Notes: generated by a model not told the origin, from the letters alone. 51,072 bases of DNA from Candidatus Omnitrophota bacterium (GCA_016929115.1 JAFGJL010000025.1:1-51072); one strand, 5' to 3'; positions 8,279 to 15,959 are shown, counted from the stretch's first letter. Translations and numbers: made by a program.

Positions 8279-9047
8279 ACAAAATTACAGGTATATTTAC
8301 GGGCCGGTGCCGTCATGGAGGCTGGGTAGCTCCCTTGGCGTAGATCCCATATCGGGTGACGAAAAGGCCTGCACGTTCGATTGTGTCTATTGCCAGATCG
8401 GCAGGACACGGCCTTTAACGGAGGAGAGGAAGGTATTCGTCCCTACCGAAAAGATAACGGAAGAGATGGCCTTCTTGCCGCCTTTGAAGATCGATTACAT
8501 AACCTTCTCCGGCACCGGCGAGCCTACATTGGCCGCGAACCTGGGAGAGATGATAAGAGCCGTAAGAAAGATCAGGCCGGAGAAGATAGCCGTCCTGACG
8601 AATTCCTCTCTTATGCACAGGGAAGATGTCATGAAAGATTTGTTCCTGGCTGACCTTGTCGTTGCCAAGCTGGACGCTTCTTCGCAGGATATTTTCGAGC
8701 TCGTCAACCATCCGGTCAGGGGCATCAAGATCGACGCTGTTATCCGCGCCATAAAAGATTTCAGGAGCTGTTATAAAGGGAAACTGGCGCTGCAGATCAT
8801 GTTCATCGAAGAGAACAAGGTCTACGCGAAAAAGATCGCGCATATCGCGAAAGAGATCTGCCCCGATGAAGTCCAGCTCAACACGCCTTTACGTCCGTGC
8901 GGGATAGAGCCGCTGACAAAAGAGGAGATGGCGGCCCTGGAACGATATTTTAGCGGCTTGAACACCGTTTCCGTTTACAGGGCCGAAAAGAAAGAAGTTA
9001 AGCCCATCAGTTCGAAAGATACATTGAAAAGAAGGGGCAAAGTCTGA
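8271..9047 (+). CDS. Radical SAM protein (COG0731-like)
   Basis: A 258-aa radical SAM enzyme starting at GTG 8271, which overlaps the preceding stop by eight bases. The 4Fe-4S/SAM motif CxxxCxxC is CTFDCVYC with Cys34, 38 and 41. FSGTGEPTLA is the GxGEP-type SAM-binding strand. The sequence opens with YRYIYGPVPSWRLGSSLG, typical of COG0731, whose bacterial members are often called wyosine-synthesis-like but have no proven function. It is tightly packed between a flavoprotein and a DUF89 protein. The exact reaction is not predicted. Confidence 0.87.
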   Translation: MSKQNYRYIYGPVPSWRLGSSLGVDPISGDEKACTFDCVYCQIGRTRPLTEERKVFVPTEKITEEMAFLPPLKIDYITFSGTGEPTLAANLGEMIRAVRKIRPEKIAVLTNSSLMHREDVMKDLFLADLVVAKLDASSQDIFELVNHPVRGIKIDAVIRAIKDFRSCYKGKLALQIMFIEENKVYAKKIAHIAKEICPDEVQLNTPLRPCGIEPLTKEEMAALERYFSGLNTVSVYRAEKKEVKPISSKDTLKRRGKV

Positions 9048-9054
9048 AGAGCGG

Positions 9055-9948
9055 ATGAGAACATACCTGGAGTGCATCCCGTGCTTTTTTAAACAGGCGC
9101 TTGAGGCGGCGAAACTTTCCGGAGCTGATGAGAGAACGCGGAAGAAGATACTGGATGAGATAGCGCTGAGCATACCGAAATTCCCGCTGGCCTCCTGCCC
9201 GCCCGAAATGGCCAGGGTCATCTACGGCACCGTTAAAAGGATGACCGGCAAGAACGACCCTTACGCGAAAATAAAAGAGAAAAGCAATAAACTCGCCCTG
9301 AGCGTTTACGCGAGGTTAAAGAAGAAAGTGGCGTCATCGCATGACAGGCTATTGACCGCTATCGAGCTGGCGATCGCCGGCAATATCATCGATTACGGCG
9401 TTAAAAATTCCTTGAATGTGGGAGAGGAGCTTAACAGGATCCTCAATAAAGAGGATAAGGCTATCAGTAAAGAAAACAGCTCAATATTTAATTACAGAAG
9501 TTTCCGCCGCGCTTTGAAGGGCGCGAAGAGCGTGCTTTATCTGGCGGACAACGCGGGAGAGGTTGTTTTTGACAGGGTCCTGATCGAAGAGATAAAAATG
9601 TCCGATAAGGATAAAAATATCATTTACGCTGTAAAAGAAGAGCCGGTCATAAACGACGCTTTGCGGGAAGACGCGCTTATCGCCGGTATCGGGGAAAAAG
9701 CGGCCATCGTCTCAAGCGGCTTGGATACGCCGGGGACGGTGCTGTCTTTATGTTCAAAAGAATTTTTAAGGATATTCAGGCATGCCGATATGGTCATCAG
9801 CAAGGGGCAGGGTAACTTTGAAGCGTTATCGGATTGCGGGAGGCCGGTGTTCTTTCTTTTTATGGCAAAATGCCCGGTCATAGCGAGGGATGTAAGATGC
9901 GGGCTTGGCGACGTGGTCTTACTGCGTAAGACAACAGCCAAAACTTAG
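9055..9948 (+). CDS. DUF89/ARMT1-like metal-dependent phosphatase family protein
   Basis: A 297-aa protein beginning MRTYLECIPCFFKQAL, the CxxC-bearing opening of the archaeal/bacterial subgroup of DUF89. Conserved acidic and glycine motifs are YLADNAGEVVFDR (near 160) and ISKGQGNFEAL (near 250), which in family members bind a divalent metal and phosphate. Characterised DUF89 proteins act as metal-dependent phosphatases on damaged or unwanted phosphometabolites; the substrate here is unknown. It lies seven bases after the radical SAM gene, so the two are probably one transcription unit. Confidence 0.85.
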   Translation: MRTYLECIPCFFKQALEAAKLSGADERTRKKILDEIALSIPKFPLASCPPEMARVIYGTVKRMTGKNDPYAKIKEKSNKLALSVYARLKKKVASSHDRLLTAIELAIAGNIIDYGVKNSLNVGEELNRILNKEDKAISKENSSIFNYRSFRRALKGAKSVLYLADNAGEVVFDRVLIEEIKMSDKDKNIIYAVKEEPVINDALREDALIAGIGEKAAIVSSGLDTPGTVLSLCSKEFLRIFRHADMVISKGQGNFEALSDCGRPVFFLFMAKCPVIARDVRCGLGDVVLLRKTTAKT

Positions 9949-9971
9949 ATCGGCGGATAAAAAGGGTCGAT

Positions 9972-10604
9972 ATGCTTAAACAGATCTTGGGAGAGCTGAA
10001 GGCCCACGCACCCTTTACTTTTTTTGGCGCCGTAACCGGCGTCATAATAATGATATTCTGCTACAGGTTGCCGTATAGAATTTCGTATGATATCTTTTAT
10101 GTATTCCATCCTGTGCATGTTTTTCTAAGCGCCCTTGTCACATCATCCATGTATAAGCTGCATGAATGCGGGCGGCTGAGCGGTAAATGCCTTACAGGCA
10201 GATGCAATTTTTTGGCGCTGCTTGCCATAGGATACGTCGGTTCCGTAGGCATAGCCACATTAAGCGATTCGATCATTCCTTATTTATGCGAGATGTTGTT
10301 CAATATGCCTAGAAGAGGCGTTCATTTTGGTTTTATTGAGAAATGGTGGCTTGTAAATCCGCTGGCAATAGCGGGGATAGCGGTAGCTTATTTTTGGCCG
10401 AAGACAAAATTCCCGCATGCGGGGCATGTGTTATTAAGCACATGGGCTTCCCTGTTCCATATCATCATGGCGTTGGGCGGGTCTTTAAATTTGCTCTTGT
10501 ATTTTATAATTCCCGTGTTCCTGTTTTTGGCGGTATGGGTACCCTGTTGCGTAAGCGACATAGTTTTCCCGTTGCTATTTGTGAGGAGCGGAGATGCCAA
10601 ATGA
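9972..10604 (+). CDS. Unknown integral membrane protein
   Basis: A 210-aa protein with about six hydrophobic segments; I do not recognise the family. Visible features are a cysteine/histidine-containing loop after the second membrane span (HECGRLSGKCLTGRCN), a KWW pair before the fourth span and a CC pair near the end (VPCCVSDIVFP). The Cys/His groups hint at metal or heme contact, which is only a guess. It follows the DUF89 gene by 23 bases. Its stop overlaps the start of a degenerate J-domain gene (ATGA), so the two were once coupled. Confidence 0.7.
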   Translation: MLKQILGELKAHAPFTFFGAVTGVIIMIFCYRLPYRISYDIFYVFHPVHVFLSALVTSSMYKLHECGRLSGKCLTGRCNFLALLAIGYVGSVGIATLSDSIIPYLCEMLFNMPRRGVHFGFIEKWWLVNPLAIAGIAVAYFWPKTKFPHAGHVLLSTWASLFHIIMALGGSLNLLLYFIIPVFLFLAVWVPCCVSDIVFPLLFVRSGDAK

Positions 10605-10743
10605 CTGATTTTAAACAGGTCGATGGATCAAGGAAAATATTAGAACCGGGCGAAGACGCGGCCATGGAGGAAGTTAAGGACGCCTACCGGAGGCTCTGCT
10701 GAAAAGGTTCTACGGCGGATGGCTTGGAGACCTGGATCTATGA
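10601..10743 (+). pseudogene. Degenerate J-domain gene copy with 175-bp internal deletion
   Basis: From ATG 10601 the sequence parallels the intact J-domain gene at 16302 codon for codon up to ...AYRRLC (10699). It then jumps to the equivalent of the last 15 codons (LKRFYGGWLGDLDL and stop at 10741-10743). The missing part matches 16401-16575 of the intact copy, 175 bp, which is not a multiple of three, so the frame ends at a TGA right at the joint. The HPD motif is lost. The old stop still overlaps the ATG of the methyltransferase that follows. The copy should give at most a 33-residue peptide. Confidence 0.8.
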
Positions 10744-11381
10744 GTGTTTTTGACCGGTATTATAAAAGATACGACAGCTGGTATGACAAAAATAAATTCG
10801 CTTATCTTTCGGAACTGGCGGCTATAAGGAAAGTTTTGCCGGATAAAGGGGCCGGGCTGGAGATAGGCGTGGGCACCGGAAGGTTCGCCGCGGCTTTAGG
10901 TATTAAAAGCGGGATCGACCCTTCGAAGAACATGGTCAAGGCAGCGAGAAAAAGAGGTATAGACGCGCGGCGTGGCTTAGGTGAGCACCTTCCGTTTAAA
11001 AACTCGGTATTCGATCACGTATCGATCATTATCACCCTGTGTTTTACCAAAGATCCGCTGCGGGTCTTAAAAGAGGCGAAAAGGGTCTTAAAGAAAAATG
11101 GGAAGATCATCATCGGCATAGTGGATAAGGATAGTTTTCTGGGCAGATTTTACCTGAAGAAAAAAAGCGTGTTTTATAAAAACGCTCGTTTTTTTACCGT
11201 TAAGGACGCGGCGGAACTGTTGAGACGCGCGGGGTTCAATAAATTGACTTATTGGCAGACGGTATTTACGTTGCCGGCTGATATGAGATCGGTCCATAAA
11301 GCGCGGAAAGGTTTCGGCAAAGGCGGTTTTGCAGTGATCTCGGGCCGGCGCCGAAACGAAGCGATATCGCTTCTAACATAA
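10740..11381 (+). CDS. Class I SAM-dependent methyltransferase
   Basis: Start chosen at ATG 10740 (SVFDRYYKRYDSWYDK), which overlaps the stop of the broken J-domain gene; an earlier in-frame ATG at 10719 lies inside that remnant. The 213-aa product has the class I SAM-binding motif GLEIGVGTGRFAAAL, the acidic end of strand 2 (GIDPSKNM) and ARRGLGEHLPFKNSVFD. It resembles UbiE/Methyltransf_11 proteins. The substrate is unknown. A remnant of its first codons also follows the intact J-domain gene at about 16617, so the pair appears to have been duplicated together. Confidence 0.85.
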   Translation: MSVFDRYYKRYDSWYDKNKFAYLSELAAIRKVLPDKGAGLEIGVGTGRFAAALGIKSGIDPSKNMVKAARKRGIDARRGLGEHLPFKNSVFDHVSIIITLCFTKDPLRVLKEAKRVLKKNGKIIIGIVDKDSFLGRFYLKKKSVFYKNARFFTVKDAAELLRRAGFNKLTYWQTVFTLPADMRSVHKARKGFGKGGFAVISGRRRNEAISLLT

Positions 11382-11394
11382 GGAGGTGGGTAAG

Positions 11395-11649
11395 ATGCCA
11401 GGCGGAGACGGAACAGGCCCTTTCGGGGGAGGTCCAGGGACAGGACGCGGCATGGGTAGGGGCGGAGGACGCGGCAGGATGCCTGCCCGCCGAAGCCTTA
11501 GCGGAGGCGGGGGCGGAAACCGTCCGGGGTCAGGCCCCGGCGGGAGCTGTATTTGCCCGGGTTGCGGCGAGAGAGTGCCCCATCAGCAAGGGGTTCCCTG
11601 CTATTCAATAAATTGCCCTAAATGCGGAACAAAAATGCAGAAGGAATAA
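11395..11649 (+). CDS. Small glycine-rich zinc-ribbon protein (DUF5320-like N-terminus)
   Basis: ATG 11395 is chosen because AAGGAGG lies at 11380-11386, just the right distance upstream; an in-frame GTG at 11386 overlaps that site. The 84-aa product starts MPGGDGTGPFGGGPGTGRG, the opening of DUF5320-like proteins. It continues as a Gly/Arg-rich linker and ends in a two-knuckle zinc ribbon, CICPGCGERVPHQQGVPC with CPKCGTKM. Such proteins accompany Mrp/NifX/COG1149 genes in anaerobes; the function is unknown. A paralogue with the same ribbon is at 14351. Confidence 0.8.
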   Translation: MPGGDGTGPFGGGPGTGRGMGRGGGRGRMPARRSLSGGGGGNRPGSGPGGSCICPGCGERVPHQQGVPCYSINCPKCGTKMQKE

Positions 11650-11706
11650 GAGAATAATGCCGGGAAACGCGTTAGAATATCGTTTGTGGATTAAAAGATC
11701 TATGTT

Positions 11707-11949
11707 ATGCGGAAAATGACCGAGCAGGAAAGGATTGTGCGGGATACGCGCCTTAAAGAACATATTGCCCGTATAAAATACGAAATTCCTGTTATTGGTA
11801 TAATCGAAAATATGGGCGGTTTCCTGTGCCCGCATTGTAAAAAAGAGATAGATTTGTTTGGGATGGGTGGCGGTGGAAAGCCGGCCGATGATTTAAAAGT
11901 GCCGCTCCTTGGAAGGATTCCCGTCGAGCCTGAAGCGGAAGGCCGATAG
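11707..11949 (+). pseudogene. Mrp/NBP35-type ATPase with in-frame internal deletion
   Basis: The 80-aa frame joins two ends of an Mrp/ApbC-type Fe-S carrier ATPase. Residues 1-27 (EQERIVRDTRLKEHIARIKYEI) look like the helix just before the P-loop. Residues 28-77 (IIENMGGFLCPHCKKEIDLF, LGRIPVEPE) are the C-terminal part with the CxxC that binds the bridging cluster. The whole P-loop and switch region, roughly 130 codons in family members, is missing without a frameshift. It then stops early at 11947-11949. ATP binding is impossible; it may be a dead gene or a retained CxxC peptide. About 80 bp of unassigned sequence follow. Confidence 0.72.
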
Positions 11950-12029
11950 AATTGTTCAGGGAAGCCTGGGGCGAAGATTTTCTTGATTCGGGTTGCGGAG
12001 CGAAAATCGTCATAGGGTAAAATCAAATT

Positions 12030-13400
12030 ATGAAGCATGAAAATGAAATGAACGGGATAAAAAGAGTAGTCGCTATAGGATGTTCCGGATGCGGCGCGTT
12101 AGCCGCTCTCGCGGTAAAAAAATTGCGGCCTTCTCTTGGGGTAACTATAATCCGGGAACCGCAGGAAAAGGGCTTGTTGACAAGATGCGCGACTCCCTAT
12201 ATCTGTTGCGGTAATGTAATGGTAGATTCTTCTTATAAAGACGACAGCATATTTACGGAAATGGGAATAAAGCTGGTAAATGTAACAGCGGTAAAGATAG
12301 ACAGGCAGAAAAAAATAGTCACAACCGCCGATGGCGGCACTCATCCTTATGACAAACTTGTCCTGGCTACCGGAGCCAAACCCGTCATGCCTCCCATTCC
12401 TGGAATTGACCTGCCCGGGGTATTTACTCTTCGCACAAGCGGCGACGCCGTTAATATCCTCAATTGGATAAATTACAGACGCGTGAGAAAGGTAGTTCTT
12501 TTGGGCGCCGGCGCAATAGGGATCGAAGAGGCTTATCTACTTTCCCGGCAGGGGATGAAAGTAACGCTTGTTGAAATGCGCGAGCATATCATGCCGGGCG
12601 TTTTAGATAAAGATATGGCCGAAGAAGTTCAGGATTTTATGAGAGAGAAAGGGGTGCAGCTGAAATTAAATCAGAAGGCAGCGGCGATTAATGGAAAAGA
12701 TAACGTCATAAGCGTAACTCTGGCTTCAGGCGAAGAAGTGAACACGGACATGGTTGTCATCTCCGTAGGCGCCCGTTGTAATGTTGAGTTAGCCAAAGAC
12801 GCCGGATTAAAGCTGGGCAGGCTTGGTTTAATGGTTGATCAGAATTTACAGACCTCAGACCCTGATATATACGCCGGGGGGGATGTTATAGAATACCAGA
12901 GCCATTTCACGGGCAAACCGGCGCTTGGCCAATTACGCCCGAACGCGGTGATCGCCGGAAGGGTTATAGCCAAGAATATTTTGGGTTTTAACGTAAAATT
13001 CCCGCCTTTGATTAACAGTTTTTGCACCAAATTTTTCGACAAATCTATCGCAGGAGCCGGTATTACCGGGATGGAGGCTGAAAAGGAAGGTATTGAGGTG
13101 ATTACAGCGAAACAGGAATCTGCCAGCAAGCACTCTATGATGCGGGAGCGAAAGCCATATATTGTGAAACTCATATTTAGCAAAACGGACCAACGGTTGA
13201 TAGGGGGACAGATTGTCAGTGACGCTGAAAGCCCGGTAAAGCAAATCGATGTAATTGCTCTGGCAATAAGATGCAACCTGAAGGTTTTGGATCTGGCTAC
13301 TTTGAGATGCGCCGGCCAGCCGGAATTGTCCCCCGATCCCGGCAGGGAACCCATAGCCCTGGCCGCCGAAAGCGTTTTCGAAGAGATGTATGGCAAATAA
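12030..13400 (+). CDS. FAD-dependent pyridine nucleotide-disulfide oxidoreductase-like protein
   Basis: A 456-aa paralogue of the flavoprotein at 6926 with the same order: N-terminal FAD fold, NAD motif GAGAIGIEEAYLLS near 165, second FAD motif IYAGGDVI near 285 and a C-terminal dimer domain. The single active-site cysteine corresponds to Cys53 in TRCATPYICCG, with an extra CC pair at 59-60. The dinucleotide loop is odd: GCSGCG at 17-22 in place of GxGPAG, placing two cysteines in the FAD phosphate-binding turn. ATGs at 12030, 12042 (approximately) and 12048 are all possible starts. Its neighbours are Fe-S-biogenesis fragments, so a role in sulfur or metal redox chemistry is plausible but unproven. 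Confidence 0.82.
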   Translation: MKHENEMNGIKRVVAIGCSGCGALAALAVKKLRPSLGVTIIREPQEKGLLTRCATPYICCGNVMVDSSYKDDSIFTEMGIKLVNVTAVKIDRQKKIVTTADGGTHPYDKLVLATGAKPVMPPIPGIDLPGVFTLRTSGDAVNILNWINYRRVRKVVLLGAGAIGIEEAYLLSRQGMKVTLVEMREHIMPGVLDKDMAEEVQDFMREKGVQLKLNQKAAAINGKDNVISVTLASGEEVNTDMVVISVGARCNVELAKDAGLKLGRLGLMVDQNLQTSDPDIYAGGDVIEYQSHFTGKPALGQLRPNAVIAGRVIAKNILGFNVKFPPLINSFCTKFFDKSIAGAGITGMEAEKEGIEVITAKQESASKHSMMRERKPYIVKLIFSKTDQRLIGGQIVSDAESPVKQIDVIALAIRCNLKVLDLATLRCAGQPELSPDPGREPIALAAESVFEEMYGK

Positions 13401-13406
13401 ACACTG

Positions 13407-13501
13407 CGAGGGAGGATTCAGGCGGAGGCCGCGGCATGGGTAGAGGTTTAGAAAGAAGCCTTCGTTTATATTATTGGCAAGGAGGAATGATCGATGGCTA
13501 A
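13407..13501 (+). pseudogene. Remnant of a glycine-rich DUF5320-like gene
   Basis: The frame reads EDSGGGRGMGRGLERS followed by LRLYYWQGGMIDG and a stop. SGGGRGMGRG and its DNA (cggcatgggtag) match the glycine-rich part of the gene at 11395 closely. There is no start codon of its own and no zinc ribbon, so it is best read as the debris of a third family member. The next gene's AAGGAGG ribosome site is embedded in its end. Confidence 0.5.
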
Positions 13502-13799
13502 AAATATTTCTGAACAGGATATTCGCAAGGCAGTAGCGAAAGTGAAACATCCCGCCATAGATAACACTTTGGCGGAATTGGGAATGATCGATAACATAAC
13601 ATTCGAAAATAACAAAGTCATAGTAACTATAGCATTCCCCGTGCCGAACGTCCCTATCAGGGATAGGATCATAGAAAGCGTAAGAAAGCCCATCGCCGAT
13701 TTAGGCGCGGAATGCGAAATAAGGGAGACGATAATGACCGAGCAAGATCGCGGGATATTTTTAGATAAAGAGCAGAAAAACTGGAAAGGCAATGCGTAA
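13494..13799 (+). CDS. MIP18/DUF59 family Fe-S assembly factor
   Basis: A 101-aa protein beginning after a good AAGGAGG site at 13480-13486. ISEQDIRKAVAKVKHPAID is the N-terminal helix and V.HP motif of the MIP18 (DUF59, PaaD-like) family, and the beta-strand region FENNKVIVTIAFPVPNVPIRDRI fits too. These proteins help insert Fe-S clusters. In many bacteria this domain forms the N-terminus of Mrp; here it is a separate gene 1.5 kb after the broken Mrp fragment. The usual conserved TxxxCP cysteine near the end is not visible (NVPIRD), so it is an atypical member. Its end overlaps the Nudix gene by eight bases. Confidence 0.78.
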   Translation: MAKNISEQDIRKAVAKVKHPAIDNTLAELGMIDNITFENNKVIVTIAFPVPNVPIRDRIIESVRKPIADLGAECEIRETIMTEQDRGIFLDKEQKNWKGNA

Positions 13800-14391
13800 A
13801 ATGGAAGGATCGTCCCGGCGCGGGTTTAAATTTTGCCCTTTATGCGGGTATCGCTTGCGCTGGAGGCGCGAAAACGGCCGGAAGAGATCAGCCTGCCGGA
13901 AGTGCGGTTGGGTGCATTATGAGAATCCTTTACCTGTAGCAGTATGCGTGGTAAAGAATAAAAATGGTAAAATACTCATAGCAAAGAGAAATCTCAGGCC
14001 GGGCATAGGCAGATGGGCCTTACCGGGCGGCTTTATCGAATCGAATGAGGCGCCCGAAATCGCCTGCTTAAGAGAATTAGAAGAGGAAACGGGCTTAAAG
14101 GGTAAAATTAAAAGATTGGCGGGTATTTATTCTCAAGATATCAGACATCACGGCTCCTTTCTTGTCATCGGTTATGAAGCCAGCGTTTCTAAAAATACGT
14201 TGTCATTAAACAGCGAATTGAAGGAGGCGGGATTTTTCAGCGAAAAAGATCTCCCCGTTATACCGTTTTCATCCCACAGGAAAATAATAGAAAATGTTTT
14301 AAGGCAAGGCCGGAGGCCGCGCCGAAGGTTGATTAACAAAGGAGATTTGAATGCCGTTTGGTTTCGGAAGGGGCAAGGGAAGAGGCGGTAG
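13792..14391 (+). CDS. Nudix hydrolase with N-terminal zinc ribbon
   Basis: A 199-aa protein. A four-cysteine ribbon (CPLCGYRL and CRKCGWVHYENPLP) precedes a Nudix domain with the box GGFIESNEAPEIACLRELEEETGL, which keeps the catalytic REx2EE(x)GL pattern. This layout is that of the NUDT/NudC-like zinc-ribbon group, whose members hydrolyse nucleoside diphosphate compounds such as NADH or ADP-ribose. The start overlaps the MIP18 gene (ATG 13792, or ATG 13801). The last 41 bases overlap the next small gene, so its basic C-terminal tail may be a by-product of that overlap. Confidence 0.88.
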   Translation: MRKMEGSSRRGFKFCPLCGYRLRWRRENGRKRSACRKCGWVHYENPLPVAVCVVKNKNGKILIAKRNLRPGIGRWALPGGFIESNEAPEIACLRELEEETGLKGKIKRLAGIYSQDIRHHGSFLVIGYEASVSKNTLSLNSELKEAGFFSEKDLPVIPFSSHRKIIENVLRQGRRPRRRLINKGDLNAVWFRKGQGKRR

Positions 14392-14572
14392 AGGAGGATC
14401 TCGCGGCGGCGGTAGAGGGCGGGGAGGCTTTGGGCCTGTCGGGCCTCCCGCTAATTGCATTTGCCCTAACTGCGGTACGGTAGTGCCGCACCGTCCCGGG
14501 TCGCCGTGTTTTCAAACAAAATGTCCTCGATGTGGTTTACCTATGACCCGCCAATTTTTATATGAGGAATAA
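14351..14572 (+). CDS. Small Gly/Arg-rich zinc-ribbon protein
   Basis: A 73-aa paralogue of the gene at 11395. The N-terminal 35 residues are almost only Gly and Arg (GRGGRGGSRGGGRGRGG). The C-terminal half is the same ribbon, CICPNCGTVVPHRPGSPC then CPRCGLPM. It starts inside the Nudix gene (41-bp overlap), preceded by AAAGGAG at 14338-14344, and ends eight bases before the CDF transporter. The Arg/Gly tail could bind nucleic acid or just be a flexible linker; no function is established. Confidence 0.75.
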   Translation: MPFGFGRGKGRGGRGGSRGGGRGRGGFGPVGPPANCICPNCGTVVPHRPGSPCFQTKCPRCGLPMTRQFLYEE

Positions 14573-14580
14573 AAGGGGCT

Positions 14581-15867
14581 ATGGGCAGCGCCGGAGATAA
14601 AATCAAAGAATTGAAACGAGGGCAGAATATAGCCTTTATCGCTGCTTTTGCGACTCTTCTTTTAGCAGTTATGAAGGCTGTTATAGGTTATTTGTTTGAT
14701 TCAAAGGTTTTGATAGCGGATGCTTTCCATAGCGGCGCCGACCTTTTGGCTATTTTTGCTTCGGGATTTGGTTTATGGCTTGCCTCTAAGAAAAAGAGCA
14801 AAACATTTCCTTATGGGTTATACAAAGCAGAGACTTTGGGGAGTCTTATTATAGGCGTTTTGATCGTATGGGCGGGAATCCAGATTCTCAAAGACGGGCA
14901 CCACCGGTTTTTTCATATAAGTTCTGTTCAGGAGTTCTCAATATTTCCGGTCGGCGCAGGCATGGTATCCATAATCGCCGCTTATTTCATCGCAAGGAAA
15001 GAAAAAGCGATCGGTCAGGCAATAGGTTCGCAGTCTCTCTTGGCCAACGCGAGCGAATCATTTTTGGATATTTTTACATCAGCAGGCGTCCTTTTTGGTA
15101 TAGTATTGGCTTATGCGAAGATCCCCTACGTTGAAGGCTCCGTCATTATAATAATTTCACTTCTCATTCTTAAATTGGGCTTAACGAACGCATGGACATC
15201 ATTTTTGGTTTTGATGGACGCAAATCTGGATCCAGAGCTACAGGCTGAAATCGAGGAGAAGATAAACCAAATTTACGGCGTGAAAGGCGTAAGCGAGGTA
15301 AAGATCCGCCAGTCAGGCCCGTTTAAAATGATCGAGTGTAAAATCGAGACTTCACCCACACTTTCTCTGTACAGAGCGCATGAGTTAGCGGGTAAGGCCG
15401 AAGAGTTTATCACTAAGAACTACGCGCGCGTGGAATCGGTTTTTATCCATGTTGAGCCGTCAAAAGAGAAAACCGTTTCAGCCGTCGTTCCGGTAAAGAA
15501 TATCGACGGATTGGGTTCAAAAGTTCACGGCCATTTTGGCCGGGCGCCCTATTACATCATTTTAAGGCTTAACGATACCGGCGTAGAGATAGAAGACTTT
15601 TATTATAATGAATTCCTTAATGAAACTAAACATATAGGCGTCAAAGTCATCAAAGCTGTTATTAAACATAAACTGGATTTATTGTTTACATCCCGAATCG
15701 GAGAATTATCATTTTATATGTTGAAGGACAGTTTTGTGGATATTTACAAGATAAATGAAGATTCGGTAGTGAAAGAAGTGATTGAAAAGTATCGCGACAA
15801 TCAGCTTGAACAGATCGTCGCGCCCACGCATTCACTGGATGAATCTGAATCAGCGGCAACTCCGTAA
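14581..15867 (+). CDS. Cation diffusion facilitator fused to a NifX-like domain
   Basis: A 428-aa inner-membrane protein. Six membrane helices fill residues 17-205 with the CDF metal site LIADAFHSGAD (D47, H50, D54) and NASESFLDIFTSAG in TM5. A cytoplasmic dimerisation domain spans about 206-285. The last part (about 300-405, VHGHFGRAPYYIIL, GVKVIKAVI, IGELSFYMLKD) resembles the dinitrogenase iron-molybdenum cofactor (NifX/NafY-like) domain. CDFs export divalent metals (Zn, Fe, Mn, Co, Ni) by proton antiport. The fused domain may bind or sense a metal cluster; that is inference. Neighbours are zinc ribbons and Fe-S assembly genes. Confidence 0.85.
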   Translation: MGSAGDKIKELKRGQNIAFIAAFATLLLAVMKAVIGYLFDSKVLIADAFHSGADLLAIFASGFGLWLASKKKSKTFPYGLYKAETLGSLIIGVLIVWAGIQILKDGHHRFFHISSVQEFSIFPVGAGMVSIIAAYFIARKEKAIGQAIGSQSLLANASESFLDIFTSAGVLFGIVLAYAKIPYVEGSVIIIISLLILKLGLTNAWTSFLVLMDANLDPELQAEIEEKINQIYGVKGVSEVKIRQSGPFKMIECKIETSPTLSLYRAHELAGKAEEFITKNYARVESVFIHVEPSKEKTVSAVVPVKNIDGLGSKVHGHFGRAPYYIILRLNDTGVEIEDFYYNEFLNETKHIGVKVIKAVIKHKLDLLFTSRIGELSFYMLKDSFVDIYKINEDSVVKEVIEKYRDNQLEQIVAPTHSLDESESAATP

Positions 15868-15959
15868 AATGGGAAATTTTAAAGGGCATGCCATTGTATC
15901 TTGCGGTACGTTATGGCAGGAGTCGAATATTATCTAAAGAGAAAGGAAGGTGCCAGGAA

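Noticed and set aside
11658-11720. Short frame beginning MPGNALEYRLW between the zinc-ribbon gene and the Mrp remnant
   Set aside because: About 20 codons, no ribosome site and no family; treated as spacer or debris.
11950-12029. Possible continuation of the Mrp remnant in another frame
   Set aside because: The three forward frames give no stretch that matches the Mrp C-terminus; no frameshift could be supported.
15888-15959. N-terminal extension of thioredoxin from an upstream ATG
   Set aside because: The 24 added residues are not thioredoxin-like and a good ribosome site sits in front of ATG 15960.
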